From: Comamonas granuli NBRC 101663
GTDB lineage: Bacteria; Pseudomonadota; Gammaproteobacteria; Burkholderiales; Burkholderiaceae_C
Direction: 5' to 3'
Assembly (NCBI RefSeq): GCF_000739995.1
Contig: NZ_BBJX01000013.1
Location: 62,001-126,000 of the forward strand
Length of the DNA stretch: 64,000 nt
The notes under the pieces were generated by a model that saw only the letters and a program-made list of their open reading frames with translations, had not been told where the DNA came from and did no database searches. Within the stretch, counting starts at the first letter, position 1. Each line of letters opens with the position of its first letter. Made by a program: the position numbers and the translations under genes. This document shows, piece by piece, positions 43,640 through 51,836 of the stretch.

Positions 43640-43969
43640 ATGAAAATTGGACACAACCCGGAAGCACCCAGCGCCCTGGCGCCGGGTGCAGCAGCCCGGC
43701 CTCAGGCCAAGGCTGCGCCTGCCCTGGGTGCAGGCAATGCCGCGGGCGGTGCTGCAGCGGCTGCTTCGGTCGGGGTGCCGGTCACGCTCTCCAGCGTCGC
43801 GCGCGGGCAGGGCCCGGCTTCCGGGCGCTTGCAAGGCGACTTCGACGCAGGCAAGGTCAAGGCCGTGCGCACGGCCATCGAAAGCGGCACGTTCAAAGTG
43901 GACGCCGAGGCCGTTGCCGACAAAATGCTGGCCAACAGCCAGGAATTTCTGGCGCGCGGGCGCGCCTGA
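43640..43969 (+). CDS. flgM: Anti-sigma-28 factor FlgM
   Basis: FlgM holds FliA inactive until it is exported through the completed hook-basal body. The 109-residue product starts MKIGHN, has a low-complexity Ala/Gly/Pro N-terminus, and carries the conserved C-terminal FliA-binding helices (FDAGKVKAVRTAIESGTFKVDAEAVADKMLANSQEFL). Its own sigma-28 promoter is directly upstream. flgN follows after 38 bp. Confidence 0.95.
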   Translation: MKIGHNPEAPSALAPGAAARPQAKAAPALGAGNAAGGAAAAASVGVPVTLSSVARGQGPASGRLQGDFDAGKVKAVRTAIESGTFKVDAEAVADKMLANSQEFLARGRA

Positions 43970-44007
43970 GCTTGCGGGCGGGGCACCCGCAGCGCAGTAT
44001 CCATCCC

Positions 44008-44364
44008 ATGGAACTTGAACAGTCGCTCCACCTGGTAGAGCAGGAGCTGGCAAACATATCGGCCGCCATGCTGGCGGCCGATCCATTGGTGCTTGAGCGC
44101 AGCGCGGCGCAGTTGCGCGCGGCGCTGGGCGCCTTTGCCGTGGCTGCACAAGGCCTGCAAGGGCAGCCCTGGCCTGCCGCCTTGCAGCCGCGGCTGCAGG
44201 CGGTGAGCCAGCAACTGGCCTTGCAGCGCGAGCAGCTGGCGCGGCTGGGCGCGCTGGTGGAGCGGCAGGTGGCCTCGCTGCTGCCGCCCGCCGAGCATGC
44301 TCCGGCGACCTACGGCAAGAGCCCTGGGGCCACAGCTGCGCGCATCTACCGCTCGGTTTCCTGA
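44008..44364 (+). CDS. flgN: Flagellar chaperone FlgN
   Basis: FlgN is the export chaperone for FlgK and FlgL. The 118-residue, mostly helical protein has the FlgN-like pattern ELEQSLHLVEQELANISAAMLA and LREQLARLGALVERQVASLLP. It follows flgM and converges on fliA with a 6-nt gap and no visible terminator. I chose ATG 44008 (MELEQSL); upstream in-frame codons are not family-like. Confidence 0.85.
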   Translation: MELEQSLHLVEQELANISAAMLAADPLVLERSAAQLRAALGAFAVAAQGLQGQPWPAALQPRLQAVSQQLALQREQLARLGALVERQVASLLPPAEHAPATYGKSPGATAARIYRSVS

Positions 44365-44370
44365 GTTTGC

Positions 44371-45102
44371 TCAGTGCGTGCGCATCTTGGCGCGCAAACG
44401 GGCAATCGACTGGCTGTGCAACTGGCACACGCGCGATTCCGTCACACCCAGCACTGCCGCGATTTCCTTGAGGTTCATGTCGTGCTCGTAGTACATGCCC
44501 ATGATGTACTGCTCGCGCTCGGGCAGTGACTGGATGGCAGTGACCAGCGAGGAGCGCAGCCGCTGGTTGCGCAGCAGGGCCATGGGGTCGGCCTCGCTGT
44601 CGGGCGCTTCATGCCGTTCGAGGAAGCCTTCGTCGTCATCGCCGCTGCGCCCCATGTCCTCCAGGTACACGAGCTGGGTGCCGCGCACCTTGGTCAGCAG
44701 GCTCTGGTAATCGGCCAGGCTCATGTCCATCTCCGCGGCGATTTCCGATTCCAGCGGGCTGCGCCCGAGCTTTTGTTCCAGTCGCTGCACGGCTTTCTCG
44801 ATGTCCTTCTGGCTCTTGCGTGCACCGCGGCTCATCCAGTCGTTGTCGCGCAGTTCGTCGAGCATGGCACCGCGGATGCGCTGCGTGGCAAAGGTCTCGA
44901 ACTGCGCGCCCTGGGCCGCCTCGTAGCGCGTCAGCGCTTCGTTCAGGCCGATCATCCCCACCTGGATCAGGTCATCGAGTTCCACATTGGCCGGCAGCTT
45001 GGCGATCATGTGGTGCGCAAGGCGGCGCACCAGCGGAGCGTACTGCTGGAGCAAGGCGTTGCGATCGAGCTGGCCTTTGGCGGTGTAAGTCACTTCAACC
45101 AC
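44371..45102 (-). CDS. fliA: RNA polymerase sigma-28 factor FliA
   Basis: FliA directs transcription of late flagellar and chemotaxis genes. The 243-residue product (E. coli, 239) shows region 2 (LVRRLAHHMIAKLPANVELDDLIQVGMIGLNEA and YAAQGAQFETFATQRIRGAMLDELR), region 3, and region 4 (LPEREQYIMGMYYEHDMNLKEIAAVLGVTESRVCQLHSQSIARLR). The start is GTG 45102. It is last in the flhB-flhA-flhF-flhG-like-fliA unit. Its target promoters are visible at flgM and at the second flagellin gene. Confidence 0.97.
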   Translation of the reverse strand: MVEVTYTAKGQLDRNALLQQYAPLVRRLAHHMIAKLPANVELDDLIQVGMIGLNEALTRYEAAQGAQFETFATQRIRGAMLDELRDNDWMSRGARKSQKDIEKAVQRLEQKLGRSPLESEIAAEMDMSLADYQSLLTKVRGTQLVYLEDMGRSGDDDEGFLERHEAPDSEADPMALLRNQRLRSSLVTAIQSLPEREQYIMGMYYEHDMNLKEIAAVLGVTESRVCQLHSQSIARLRAKMRTH

Positions 45103-45108
45103 TTCGAT

Positions 45109-45912
45109 TCAATGGCTCTGGGCAAAATGCGCGGGCGTGCCTTGGGGGTAGGTCAATGGTAGCGCACACTGGTCCGTGGGGGCCGTCAGGGTGCAGGCAT
45201 TCTCCAGCCACTGCAGCGCCAGGCGCTGCAGCTCCTGAGGGCGGTCGGCGCGGATGAGCGTGGTGCGCGGCTGTTGGCCCAGGTGCCGTGCTGCGCAGCG
45301 GCGCAGCGACTCCAGCGACTCCTGTGCCAGGCGCTGTGCCTGGGCAGGATAGGAGCGGCCCAGGCACGCCACCAGGCCGGTGAGCCCGGCGTGCAGTGCC
45401 AGCAGCTTGAGCTGGCGATAGCTGTCGATCACCCCGGCCTGGCCAGGCTGCATGAGCACCAGCGGCGTCGCCATGCTGCCTTCCAGCAGGGGCGAGGCCA
45501 GCACGCCGAGCGGTGCGTACAGCACCACCAGGGCGTAGTGGCGCAGCCAGGGGTGCAGGCACTGCAGGGCCTGCGCCGGGAGCGTGCTGTGGCGGGCCAG
45601 GGTTTGCAGCCCTTTCTGCGCGGGCAGCACGGCCAGGGTGCCGGCGCCCGTTCTGCCGCCGGGGCGCAGGCCGTCGGCCCAGGCGGGCTGTGCCAGCAAA
45701 TCCTGCAGGCCCGGGCTTTGCGTGGTCTCGCTGGCCGTGCCATCGAGTACCACCACCGGGTAGCCCAGGTGCTGCAGGTGCAGGCAGAGCTGCCACAGCG
45801 TTTCCAGCCCGCCGTTGGCATCGGGCGTGCTGACCATGGCCAGCAGCCGCAGGTCTTCACGGGGTGCGTGGCTCTGGAGTCCCAGGCCCTGGTGCAGTCC
45901 GAAGTCAAGCAT
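45109..45912 (-). CDS. Degenerate FlhG/FleN-like protein without a P-loop
   Basis: The gene sits between flhF and fliA, the place of flhG (a MinD-like ATPase that controls flagellar number). The 267-residue product keeps the overall MinD-like pattern (GLETLWQLCLHLQHLGYPVVVLDG; LVLMQPGQAGVIDSYRQLKLLALHAG). The Walker A motif KGGVGKT is replaced by PDANGGLET and the switch motifs are absent, so it should not bind ATP in the usual way. It overlaps the end of flhF by 8 nt. ATG 45930 would lengthen it by six residues. Confidence 0.7.
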   Translation of the reverse strand: MLDFGLHQGLGLQSHAPREDLRLLAMVSTPDANGGLETLWQLCLHLQHLGYPVVVLDGTASETTQSPGLQDLLAQPAWADGLRPGGRTGAGTLAVLPAQKGLQTLARHSTLPAQALQCLHPWLRHYALVVLYAPLGVLASPLLEGSMATPLVLMQPGQAGVIDSYRQLKLLALHAGLTGLVACLGRSYPAQAQRLAQESLESLRRCAARHLGQQPRTTLIRADRPQELQRLALQWLENACTLTAPTDQCALPLTYPQGTPAHFAQSH

Positions 45913-47410
45913 CGACCAGCCCCTTGTCATGGACCGGCTCGCTGGCCGGTGCGAAGAAGAAATTCAACTCCGTGGCCTTGGGGTCGAAGGCCGAGCGCAC
46001 GGGGGCGCGCATGGAGGTGGCGATGAGCTGGTGCGCATCCGCGGCGGCCCAATCCTCGGGCACGCGCTGGCCATTGGTCACGCCGCGCAGCATGATCTGG
46101 TGGCGGATCAGCGCGTCGATGGCCGGGCCCAGTTTGACGGCTTCGTCGACCTTGGACAGGATGGCCTGCTGCGCCCCCGCACCGCCGGTCGTCTTGAAGG
46201 CGGTGAGCGTGTCGTCCAGCGTATCGCCATGGCTGCTGGCATTGAGCACCAGCAGGCGCTGCACCTGCGGCAGGTCGAGCACATCAAGCATGTCGCGCTT
46301 GCGCGGGTCGCGCGGGGCGATGCCGGTGGTGTCGATGAGTACCATCTTCTTGCCGCTGAGCAGGCCCAGCAGGTCCTGCAGTGCGGCGCGGTCGTGCGCC
46401 AGGTGGGCAACGACGCCCAGCATGCGCCCGAAGCTGCGCAATTGGTCGTGCGCGCCCACGCGGTAGGTGTCCAGCGTGATCAGGCCCACGCTGCCCGGGC
46501 CGTGGATGCGTGCGCACAGCGCGGCCAGCTTGGCCGTGGTGGTGGTCTTGCCCACGCCGGTGGAGCCCACGAGCGCGAACACGCCGCCCTGCTCGTACAG
46601 CGGCACCTGGCCGGCGTCGGTGTGCAGGTTGTGCTCCAGCACTTCCATGAGCCAACGCACCGATTCGCCAGCGTCCATGCCTTCGGGCATGCGTTCGAGC
46701 ACGGCGCGCGCCAGCGTGGGCGAGTAGCCCGCGCGGATGAGCTTGAGCATCAGGCTGGACTGGATGGGGTCCTGCCGCGCCTGGCCCAGCCAGGAGAGTG
46801 CGTTGAATCGGTCCTCGATCAAGTCCTTCATGGCATGCAGTTCCTGCATCAGACCTTGGGTGTCCATGCTGGGGGCGGCCAGGGACACCGGGGTCGGTGC
46901 GCTGTCGCGGCGTACGGGGCGCACAGGCAGTTCATGCTGCACCTGGCGCAGCGGGTTGTGCCGCTGCACAGGGGCGGGAGCCGGGCGTTCGGCCTCGGCG
47001 GCCATGTCCCGCTCCAGGGGGGGCTGCGCGGTCTGCACCGAGGCCACGCCTTGCAGCGCTTCATGGCGGCGGCGCAGCATGCGCTCGCGCACGTAGTCCT
47101 GGAAGGACAGGGTGCTCATGGCCAGTTGTTCCGTATCTTCCTGGATGGGGCTGCGCGGCGCCGAGAGGGCGGCACGCTCCTGCAGCGATTTGCGTGCGGG
47201 GGGCTGGGCCGTCGAGACCTGCGGGCGGCGCTCCTGCGGGGCGTCGGTGCCGCTGTCGAGTGCGCCCAGGGTTTCCTCCGTGGTGGCGACCACTTCCACG
47301 CCATTGGCGGTGGGGCGGTTGGACAGGATCAGCGTGCCTTCGCCAAAGGCCATGCGGGCCTTGGCAAGCGCCTCGCGGGAGGTGGCCGCGTGGAAGCGTT
47401 TGATGTTCAT
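45905..47410 (-). CDS. flhF: Flagellar GTPase FlhF
   Basis: FlhF is an SRP-type GTPase that places polar flagella. The 501-residue product starts MNIKRFHAATSREALAKARMAFGEGTLILSNR, with a basic, low-complexity B domain (about 70-215). The NG domain has GSTGVGKTTTTAKLA, DTYRVGAHDQLR, LIDTTGIAPRD and LSKVDEA (G1, G2/I-box, G3, G4). It lies 2 bp downstream of flhA and overlaps the FlhG-like gene. Its presence suggests polar or few flagella. Confidence 0.96.
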   Translation of the reverse strand: MNIKRFHAATSREALAKARMAFGEGTLILSNRPTANGVEVVATTEETLGALDSGTDAPQERRPQVSTAQPPARKSLQERAALSAPRSPIQEDTEQLAMSTLSFQDYVRERMLRRRHEALQGVASVQTAQPPLERDMAAEAERPAPAPVQRHNPLRQVQHELPVRPVRRDSAPTPVSLAAPSMDTQGLMQELHAMKDLIEDRFNALSWLGQARQDPIQSSLMLKLIRAGYSPTLARAVLERMPEGMDAGESVRWLMEVLEHNLHTDAGQVPLYEQGGVFALVGSTGVGKTTTTAKLAALCARIHGPGSVGLITLDTYRVGAHDQLRSFGRMLGVVAHLAHDRAALQDLLGLLSGKKMVLIDTTGIAPRDPRKRDMLDVLDLPQVQRLLVLNASSHGDTLDDTLTAFKTTGGAGAQQAILSKVDEAVKLGPAIDALIRHQIMLRGVTNGQRVPEDWAAADAHQLIATSMRAPVRSAFDPKATELNFFFAPASEPVHDKGLVDA

Positions 47411-47412
47411 GC

Positions 47413-49488
47413 CTATGCTCCTTGGAGGATGGGGCCGATGCGGATGGTGTGCGTCTCAGGGATCTCGCTGTGCGCCAGCACCTGCAGGCGCGGTGCCATG
47501 CGGCGCACGAGCCGCGCAATGCTGCTGCGGATGGCGTCGGGCACGAGCAGGCAGGCGGGCAGGCCCATTTCCTCCTGCTTGAGCGCGACTTCGGCCGCTT
47601 TGTGCGTCAGGATGTCCGCCACCCCCGGGTCGAGCGCGGGGCCGCTGGCATTGCCCAGGGCCTGCATGAGCAGGCGCTCCAGGCCGGGTTCGATGGCGAT
47701 GACGCTGAGTTCGCGCGTGGGGCCATAGATTTGCTGCACGATGGCGGGTGAAAGAGCAATGCGCACGCGGCGTGCCAGTTCGGCCGGGTCGGTGGTGGCG
47801 GCGGCGTGCTCGGCCAGGGTTTCGATGATGGTGCGGATGTCGCGGATATGCACCGATTCCTCCAGCAGCAGCTGCAGCACTCTCTGGAACGTTGCAATCG
47901 ACACCATCTTGGGCACCACTTCTTCGATCAGTTTGGGGGCCAGCTTGCCCACGTGCTCCACCAGTTGCTGGGTCTCGGTGCGCGAGAGAAGCTTGGCGGC
48001 GTGCATTTGCATCAAGTGTGACAAATGGGTCGCCAGCACGGTTTCCGAATCAACCACGGTAAAACCGGCCATTTGCGCCGCTTCCTTCTGGCGTTCGTCG
48101 ATCCAGTGCGCGGGCAGGCCAAAAGCCGGGTCGGTGGTGGGTGTGCCGATCAGGGGGGTGGTGATGCCGCCGGGGTTGATCGCCAGGAACATCCCCGGGA
48201 AGGCCTCTCCCTCGCCGACCACCACGCCGCGCAGCGTGATGCGGTAGCCGCTGGGCTTGAGTTCCAGGTTGTCGCGTACATGCACGGGCGGCGGCAAGAA
48301 GCCGACCTCCTGGGCAAACTTGCGGCGCACGCCCTTGATGCGCGTGAGCAGGTCACCCTGGCGCGACTTGTCCACCAGCGCGATCAGGCGGTAGCCCAGC
48401 TCCAGCCCCAGCAGATCCACGGGCTGCAGGTCGTCCCAGGTGGCTTCGCCATCGCCCACCGCAGGGGGCGGTGCTTCCACCGGCGGGGGTGCCTTGGCGC
48501 GCTGCAGCAGCACCCAGGCGGCATAGCCGAGCAGCGCGCCGATGGTCAGGAACACCATGTGCGGCATGCCGGGGATCAGACCCAGGAATATCAGGATGCC
48601 CGCAGTCACGCCCAGCACACGCGGCGAGGTGAAGAGCTGGCGCACGATTTGCTGGCCCATGTCCGATTCCTTGCCCACGCGCGAGATCACCATGGCCGCA
48701 GCCACCGAGATCAGGAGGCCCGGAATCTGTGCCACCAGGGCGTCACCCACGGCCATCAGGATGTACGTGTCCGCTGCCTTGCCCGCCGACAGGCCGTGCT
48801 GCAGCATGCCGATGGCGAAGCCGCCGATGATGTTAATCAGCAGAATCAGGATACCGGCGATGGCATCGCCGCGCACGAACTTGGAGGCGCCGTCCATGGA
48901 GCCGAAGAAGTTGGCTTCTTCCTGGACTTCAGCGCGCCGACGCTTGGCCTCGGTCTCGTCGATCAGGCCGGCATTGAGGTCGGCATCCACGGCCATCTGC
49001 TTGCCGGGCATGGCGTCGAGCGTGAAGCGCGCGGACACTTCGGCAATGCGCTCGGCCCCCTTGGTGATCACGATGAAGTTGATCACCACCAGAATGGAGA
49101 ACACGATCAGGCCGACCGCGAAGTTGCCGCCGATCAGGAAGTGGCCGAAAGCCTCGATCACCGCGCCCGCAGCGCCCGGGCCGGTGTGACCCTCCAGCAG
49201 CACCACGCGCGTGGAGGCCACGTTGAGCGACAGGCGCATCAGCGTGGTGAGCAGCAGCACGGAGGGGAAGGCCGCAAAATCCAGCGGCTTGAGCATGTAG
49301 GCCGCCACCATCATCACCATCAGGGCCACGGCGATGTTGATGGTGAAGAAGGTATCGAGCAGCCAGGCGGGGATGGGCAGCACCATCAGCGCCAGGATGG
49401 CCACCACGAGCAGCGGGGCGGAGAGCCCCTGGACAGCCGCGGCGTTGGTGCCGGCCCATTGCCGTGCGGATTGAAGGGAGATGGTCAT
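47413..49488 (-). CDS. flhA: Flagellar type III export gate protein FlhA
   Basis: FlhA forms the nonameric export gate. The 691-residue product (E. coli, 692) has eight N-terminal helices, with the FHIPEP-family segment RLSLNVASTRVVLLEGHTG and the GKQMAVDADLNAGLIDETEAKRRR loop. A cytoplasmic domain follows (about 330-690: WVDERQKEAAQ-like segment, LIEEVVPKMVSIATFQRVLQLLLEESVHIRDIRTI). Its ATG overlaps the flhB stop by 4 nt (ATGA), indicating translational coupling. Confidence 0.97.
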   Translation of the reverse strand: MTISLQSARQWAGTNAAAVQGLSAPLLVVAILALMVLPIPAWLLDTFFTINIAVALMVMMVAAYMLKPLDFAAFPSVLLLTTLMRLSLNVASTRVVLLEGHTGPGAAGAVIEAFGHFLIGGNFAVGLIVFSILVVINFIVITKGAERIAEVSARFTLDAMPGKQMAVDADLNAGLIDETEAKRRRAEVQEEANFFGSMDGASKFVRGDAIAGILILLINIIGGFAIGMLQHGLSAGKAADTYILMAVGDALVAQIPGLLISVAAAMVISRVGKESDMGQQIVRQLFTSPRVLGVTAGILIFLGLIPGMPHMVFLTIGALLGYAAWVLLQRAKAPPPVEAPPPAVGDGEATWDDLQPVDLLGLELGYRLIALVDKSRQGDLLTRIKGVRRKFAQEVGFLPPPVHVRDNLELKPSGYRITLRGVVVGEGEAFPGMFLAINPGGITTPLIGTPTTDPAFGLPAHWIDERQKEAAQMAGFTVVDSETVLATHLSHLMQMHAAKLLSRTETQQLVEHVGKLAPKLIEEVVPKMVSIATFQRVLQLLLEESVHIRDIRTIIETLAEHAAATTDPAELARRVRIALSPAIVQQIYGPTRELSVIAIEPGLERLLMQALGNASGPALDPGVADILTHKAAEVALKQEEMGLPACLLVPDAIRSSIARLVRRMAPRLQVLAHSEIPETHTIRIGPILQGA

Positions 49489-50639
49489 GGCTGCTGGCCT
49501 CGGTGGGTAGCCCGCTGGAGCGGGTCAAGTTCGGGCGGAACGTAGGGGTCGGGCTGGGCGCCGGGCATGCGGCCCTGGCCGCGCAGCGCGGCCTTGAGGC
49601 GGTACACATAGGCCAGCACCTGGGCCACGGCGGTATAGAGCGGCGCGGGAATGGGCTGGTCCAGCTCGGCATGGGCATAGAGCGCACGTGCCAGCGCCGG
49701 GGATTGCAGCACCGGGATGTCGTGGTTCTGGGCGATGTCGCGGATCTTGAAGGCCAGCAGGTCGGTGCCGCGGGCGATGACCTGGGGGGCATTCATCGCC
49801 TGGTCGTCATAGCGCAGCGCCACGGCGTAGTGCGTAGGGTTCATGACCACGAAATCCGCCTGGGGCACGGCCGTGATGCTGGCGCGGTCGGCAATCTCGC
49901 GCTGGCGCTGGCGGATGCGGCTCTTGATCTGCGGACTGCCTTCGGATTCCTTGTGCTCCTGCTTGATTTCCTCGTGCGACATCTTCAGGCGGTTCTTGAA
50001 CAGCAGCGCCTGCAAGGGCACGTCCACCAGTGCGGCCAGGAACACCACCAGCAGCAGCAGGCCCAGGCCCTGGGTGAGCCAGTCGGCCACATGGCGCAGC
50101 GCGGCGCTGGACGGTTGCAGCACCAGCACGGCCACTTCGTCGATGCTGCCGCTCATGTATTTCCAGGCCACCCCTGTCAGCACGCCGGTGAGCAGCACCA
50201 TCTTGGCCACGTTGACCATTTGCTGCTTGGAAAACAGATTGGCCAGCCCGGAGAGCGGGTTGAGCCGGTTGAACTGCGGGGCGATGGGCTTGGTGCTGAA
50301 GATCCAGCCGCCTGCGAGCACGGCAGCCAGCAGGGCGGCGGCGGCGGTCAGCGCAGAGAAGACACCGCTGGCGATCAAACCCACGGCCGCCATGCTTTGC
50401 AGGCGTGCGAGCATGCTCGACGGAGTTTGCACGGTCTGTGCGTCGAAGGCCAGTTGCTGGCCCATGCCGCGCAGCAGGTGCTCCAGCAGGGCGGGGGTCA
50501 GCGCCAGCAGGGCCAGCGCGCCGGCCCCGAGGATCGCCAGGTGCGAGAGATCGCGCGACCGAGGGGCTTGCCCATCGGTGCGGGCTTTCTGGAGCTTGCG
50601 CTCCGTCGCGGGAAGGTTGCGTTCCTGGCTGGATTCCAT
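49485..50639 (-). CDS. flhB: Flagellar type III export switch protein FlhB
   Basis: FlhB changes export specificity after hook completion. The 384-residue product (E. coli, 382) has four N-terminal helices and a cytoplasmic domain with the autocleavage motif NPTH in VVMNPTHYAVALRYD (about residue 273). The C-terminal tail is Pro-rich. No strong Shine-Dalgarno sequence precedes ATG 50639; instead a perfect hairpin ends 3 nt upstream. Confidence 0.97.
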   Translation of the reverse strand: MESSQERNLPATERKLQKARTDGQAPRSRDLSHLAILGAGALALLALTPALLEHLLRGMGQQLAFDAQTVQTPSSMLARLQSMAAVGLIASGVFSALTAAAALLAAVLAGGWIFSTKPIAPQFNRLNPLSGLANLFSKQQMVNVAKMVLLTGVLTGVAWKYMSGSIDEVAVLVLQPSSAALRHVADWLTQGLGLLLLVVFLAALVDVPLQALLFKNRLKMSHEEIKQEHKESEGSPQIKSRIRQRQREIADRASITAVPQADFVVMNPTHYAVALRYDDQAMNAPQVIARGTDLLAFKIRDIAQNHDIPVLQSPALARALYAHAELDQPIPAPLYTAVAQVLAYVYRLKAALRGQGRMPGAQPDPYVPPELDPLQRATHRGQQP

Positions 50640-50642
50640 GGT

Positions 50643-50664
50643 GGCATGACTCGGCTGTCATGCC
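50643..50664 (-). promoter_or_regulatory. Hairpin at the flhB ribosome-binding region
   Basis: GGCATGAC (50643-50650) and GTCATGCC (50657-50664) form a perfect 8-bp stem with a 6-nt loop. On the mRNA it ends 3 nt before the flhB start codon, so it would cover the place where the ribosome binds. The sequence shows no other Shine-Dalgarno candidate there. Confidence 0.55.
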
Positions 50665-50690
50665 ATTGTGGCCAGGGGGTGCGGAAACTA

Positions 50691-50730
50691 AAGCCCGAAT
50701 AGCGGCCTGTGGTGGCGCTTATTCGGGCTT
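50691..50730 (-). terminator. Strong terminator-like hairpin between cheZ and flhB
   Basis: AAGCCCGAATA (50691-50701) pairs with TATTCGGGCTT (50720-50730), an 11-bp stem; inner AGCG and CGCT can extend it. On the minus strand the stem is followed by TTTAGTTT, so it resembles an intrinsic terminator just downstream of cheZ. It divides motA-motB-cheY-cheZ from flhB-flhA-flhF-flhG-like-fliA. Confidence 0.75.
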
Positions 50731-50739
50731 GGAAGGGGA

Positions 50740-51378
50740 TTAGAAACCCAGGCTGGCGAGCAGGTCATCCACCTGCGACTGGTCGGTCACCACGTCCGGG
50801 GTGTTCTCGGGGTCCACCACCGGGCCGGACAGGTGTTCCGATTTGCGCTCTGCAGCAGCCTGTATGGCGGCGTGTGCCGGTGCGGTTTCGATCACGAGCT
50901 GCACCAATTGCTGCTCGATGGTGCCTGCCAGTGCCACCACCCGGGCGATCACCTGCCCCGTGAGGTCGTGGAAGTCCTGGGCCATCATGATTTCGGTCAA
51001 GTGCTCGTCCGTCGTCTGGGTGGCCTGCTCCACGTCCCGCAGGAAGTTCATGATCCGGCCTGTGGCGACGGCGGCCACCGGGTTCTTGACCATGGCGGCA
51101 ATCACCTCCCGCGCTTCCGCGGCCAGACTATCATTGTGCGTCTTGGCCTGGTCCACGCGGTTGAGCACTTTCTCTGCGGCATCGCCCGTGAGGCGCGCGA
51201 TGTAGGACAGGCGGCTTTGGGCGTCGGGCAGCTCCCCGACGGTGGCTGTCAACTGGTCGGCGTAGCCCAGTTCCTTCAGGGCGTCGTGGAGCTGGCGCGT
51301 CAGCTGGCCAATCTTGGTGTGGATGTTGTCGCCGTCGCCCGCCGGGGGCGCGGCTTCCTGAATATGGCCGTTGTCCAT
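50740..51378 (-). CDS. cheZ: CheY-P phosphatase CheZ
   Basis: CheZ speeds CheY-P dephosphorylation. The 212-residue product (E. coli, 214) is a long helical hairpin with the catalytic Gln in MMAQDFHDLTGQVI (about residue 135) and the C-terminal CheY-binding tail DQSQVDDLLASLGF. It lies 5 bp downstream of cheY. Confidence 0.96.
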   Translation of the reverse strand: MDNGHIQEAAPPAGDGDNIHTKIGQLTRQLHDALKELGYADQLTATVGELPDAQSRLSYIARLTGDAAEKVLNRVDQAKTHNDSLAAEAREVIAAMVKNPVAAVATGRIMNFLRDVEQATQTTDEHLTEIMMAQDFHDLTGQVIARVVALAGTIEQQLVQLVIETAPAHAAIQAAAERKSEHLSGPVVDPENTPDVVTDQSQVDDLLASLGF

Positions 51379-51383
51379 GGCGC

Positions 51384-51770
51384 CTACAACCCCAGTTTCT
51401 TGATGATCAGGGTGACTTTCTCTTCCAGGGTGGCCTTGGTGAAGGGCTTGACGATGTAGCCCGCGGCACCCCCCTGGGCCGCTGCAACGATGTCTTCCTT
51501 GCGGGCCTCGGCCGTCACCATGAGGACGGGCAGGTGCTTGAGCTTGTCGTCACCCTTGATCTCGGCAAGCAGCTGAAAGCCGTTCATGTTCGGCATATTG
51601 ATGTCGGTGACGACGAAATCGAACTTGCTGTTGCGCAGCTTGTTGAGTGCGGCCACGCCGTCCTCGGCTTCATCGGCCTCGGTGAAGCCGCTTTCCTTGA
51701 GCAGGTTGCGCACGATGCGGCGCATCGTGGAGAAGTCGTCAACGATGAGGAAACGAAGGGGTGTGGTCAC
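51384..51770 (-). CDS. cheY: Chemotaxis response regulator CheY
   Basis: The 128-residue receiver domain (E. coli, 129) has the acidic pocket in [17 protein letters not shown], the phospho-acceptor Asp in [16 protein letters not shown], Thr in LMVTAEA, and Lys in [15 protein letters not shown]. When phosphorylated by CheA it binds the switch protein FliM. cheA is not in this window. Confidence 0.97.
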   Translation of the reverse strand: MTTPLRFLIVDDFSTMRRIVRNLLKESGFTEADEAEDGVAALNKLRNSKFDFVVTDINMPNMNGFQLLAEIKGDDKLKHLPVLMVTAEARKEDIVAAAQGGAAGYIVKPFTKATLEEKVTLIIKKLGL

Positions 51771-51836
51771 TTGGGACCCTTTCGGTCGGAAATATCTTCA
51801 AGAATTGTGGGGGAAGACCAGAGGCGTGACAAGTTG

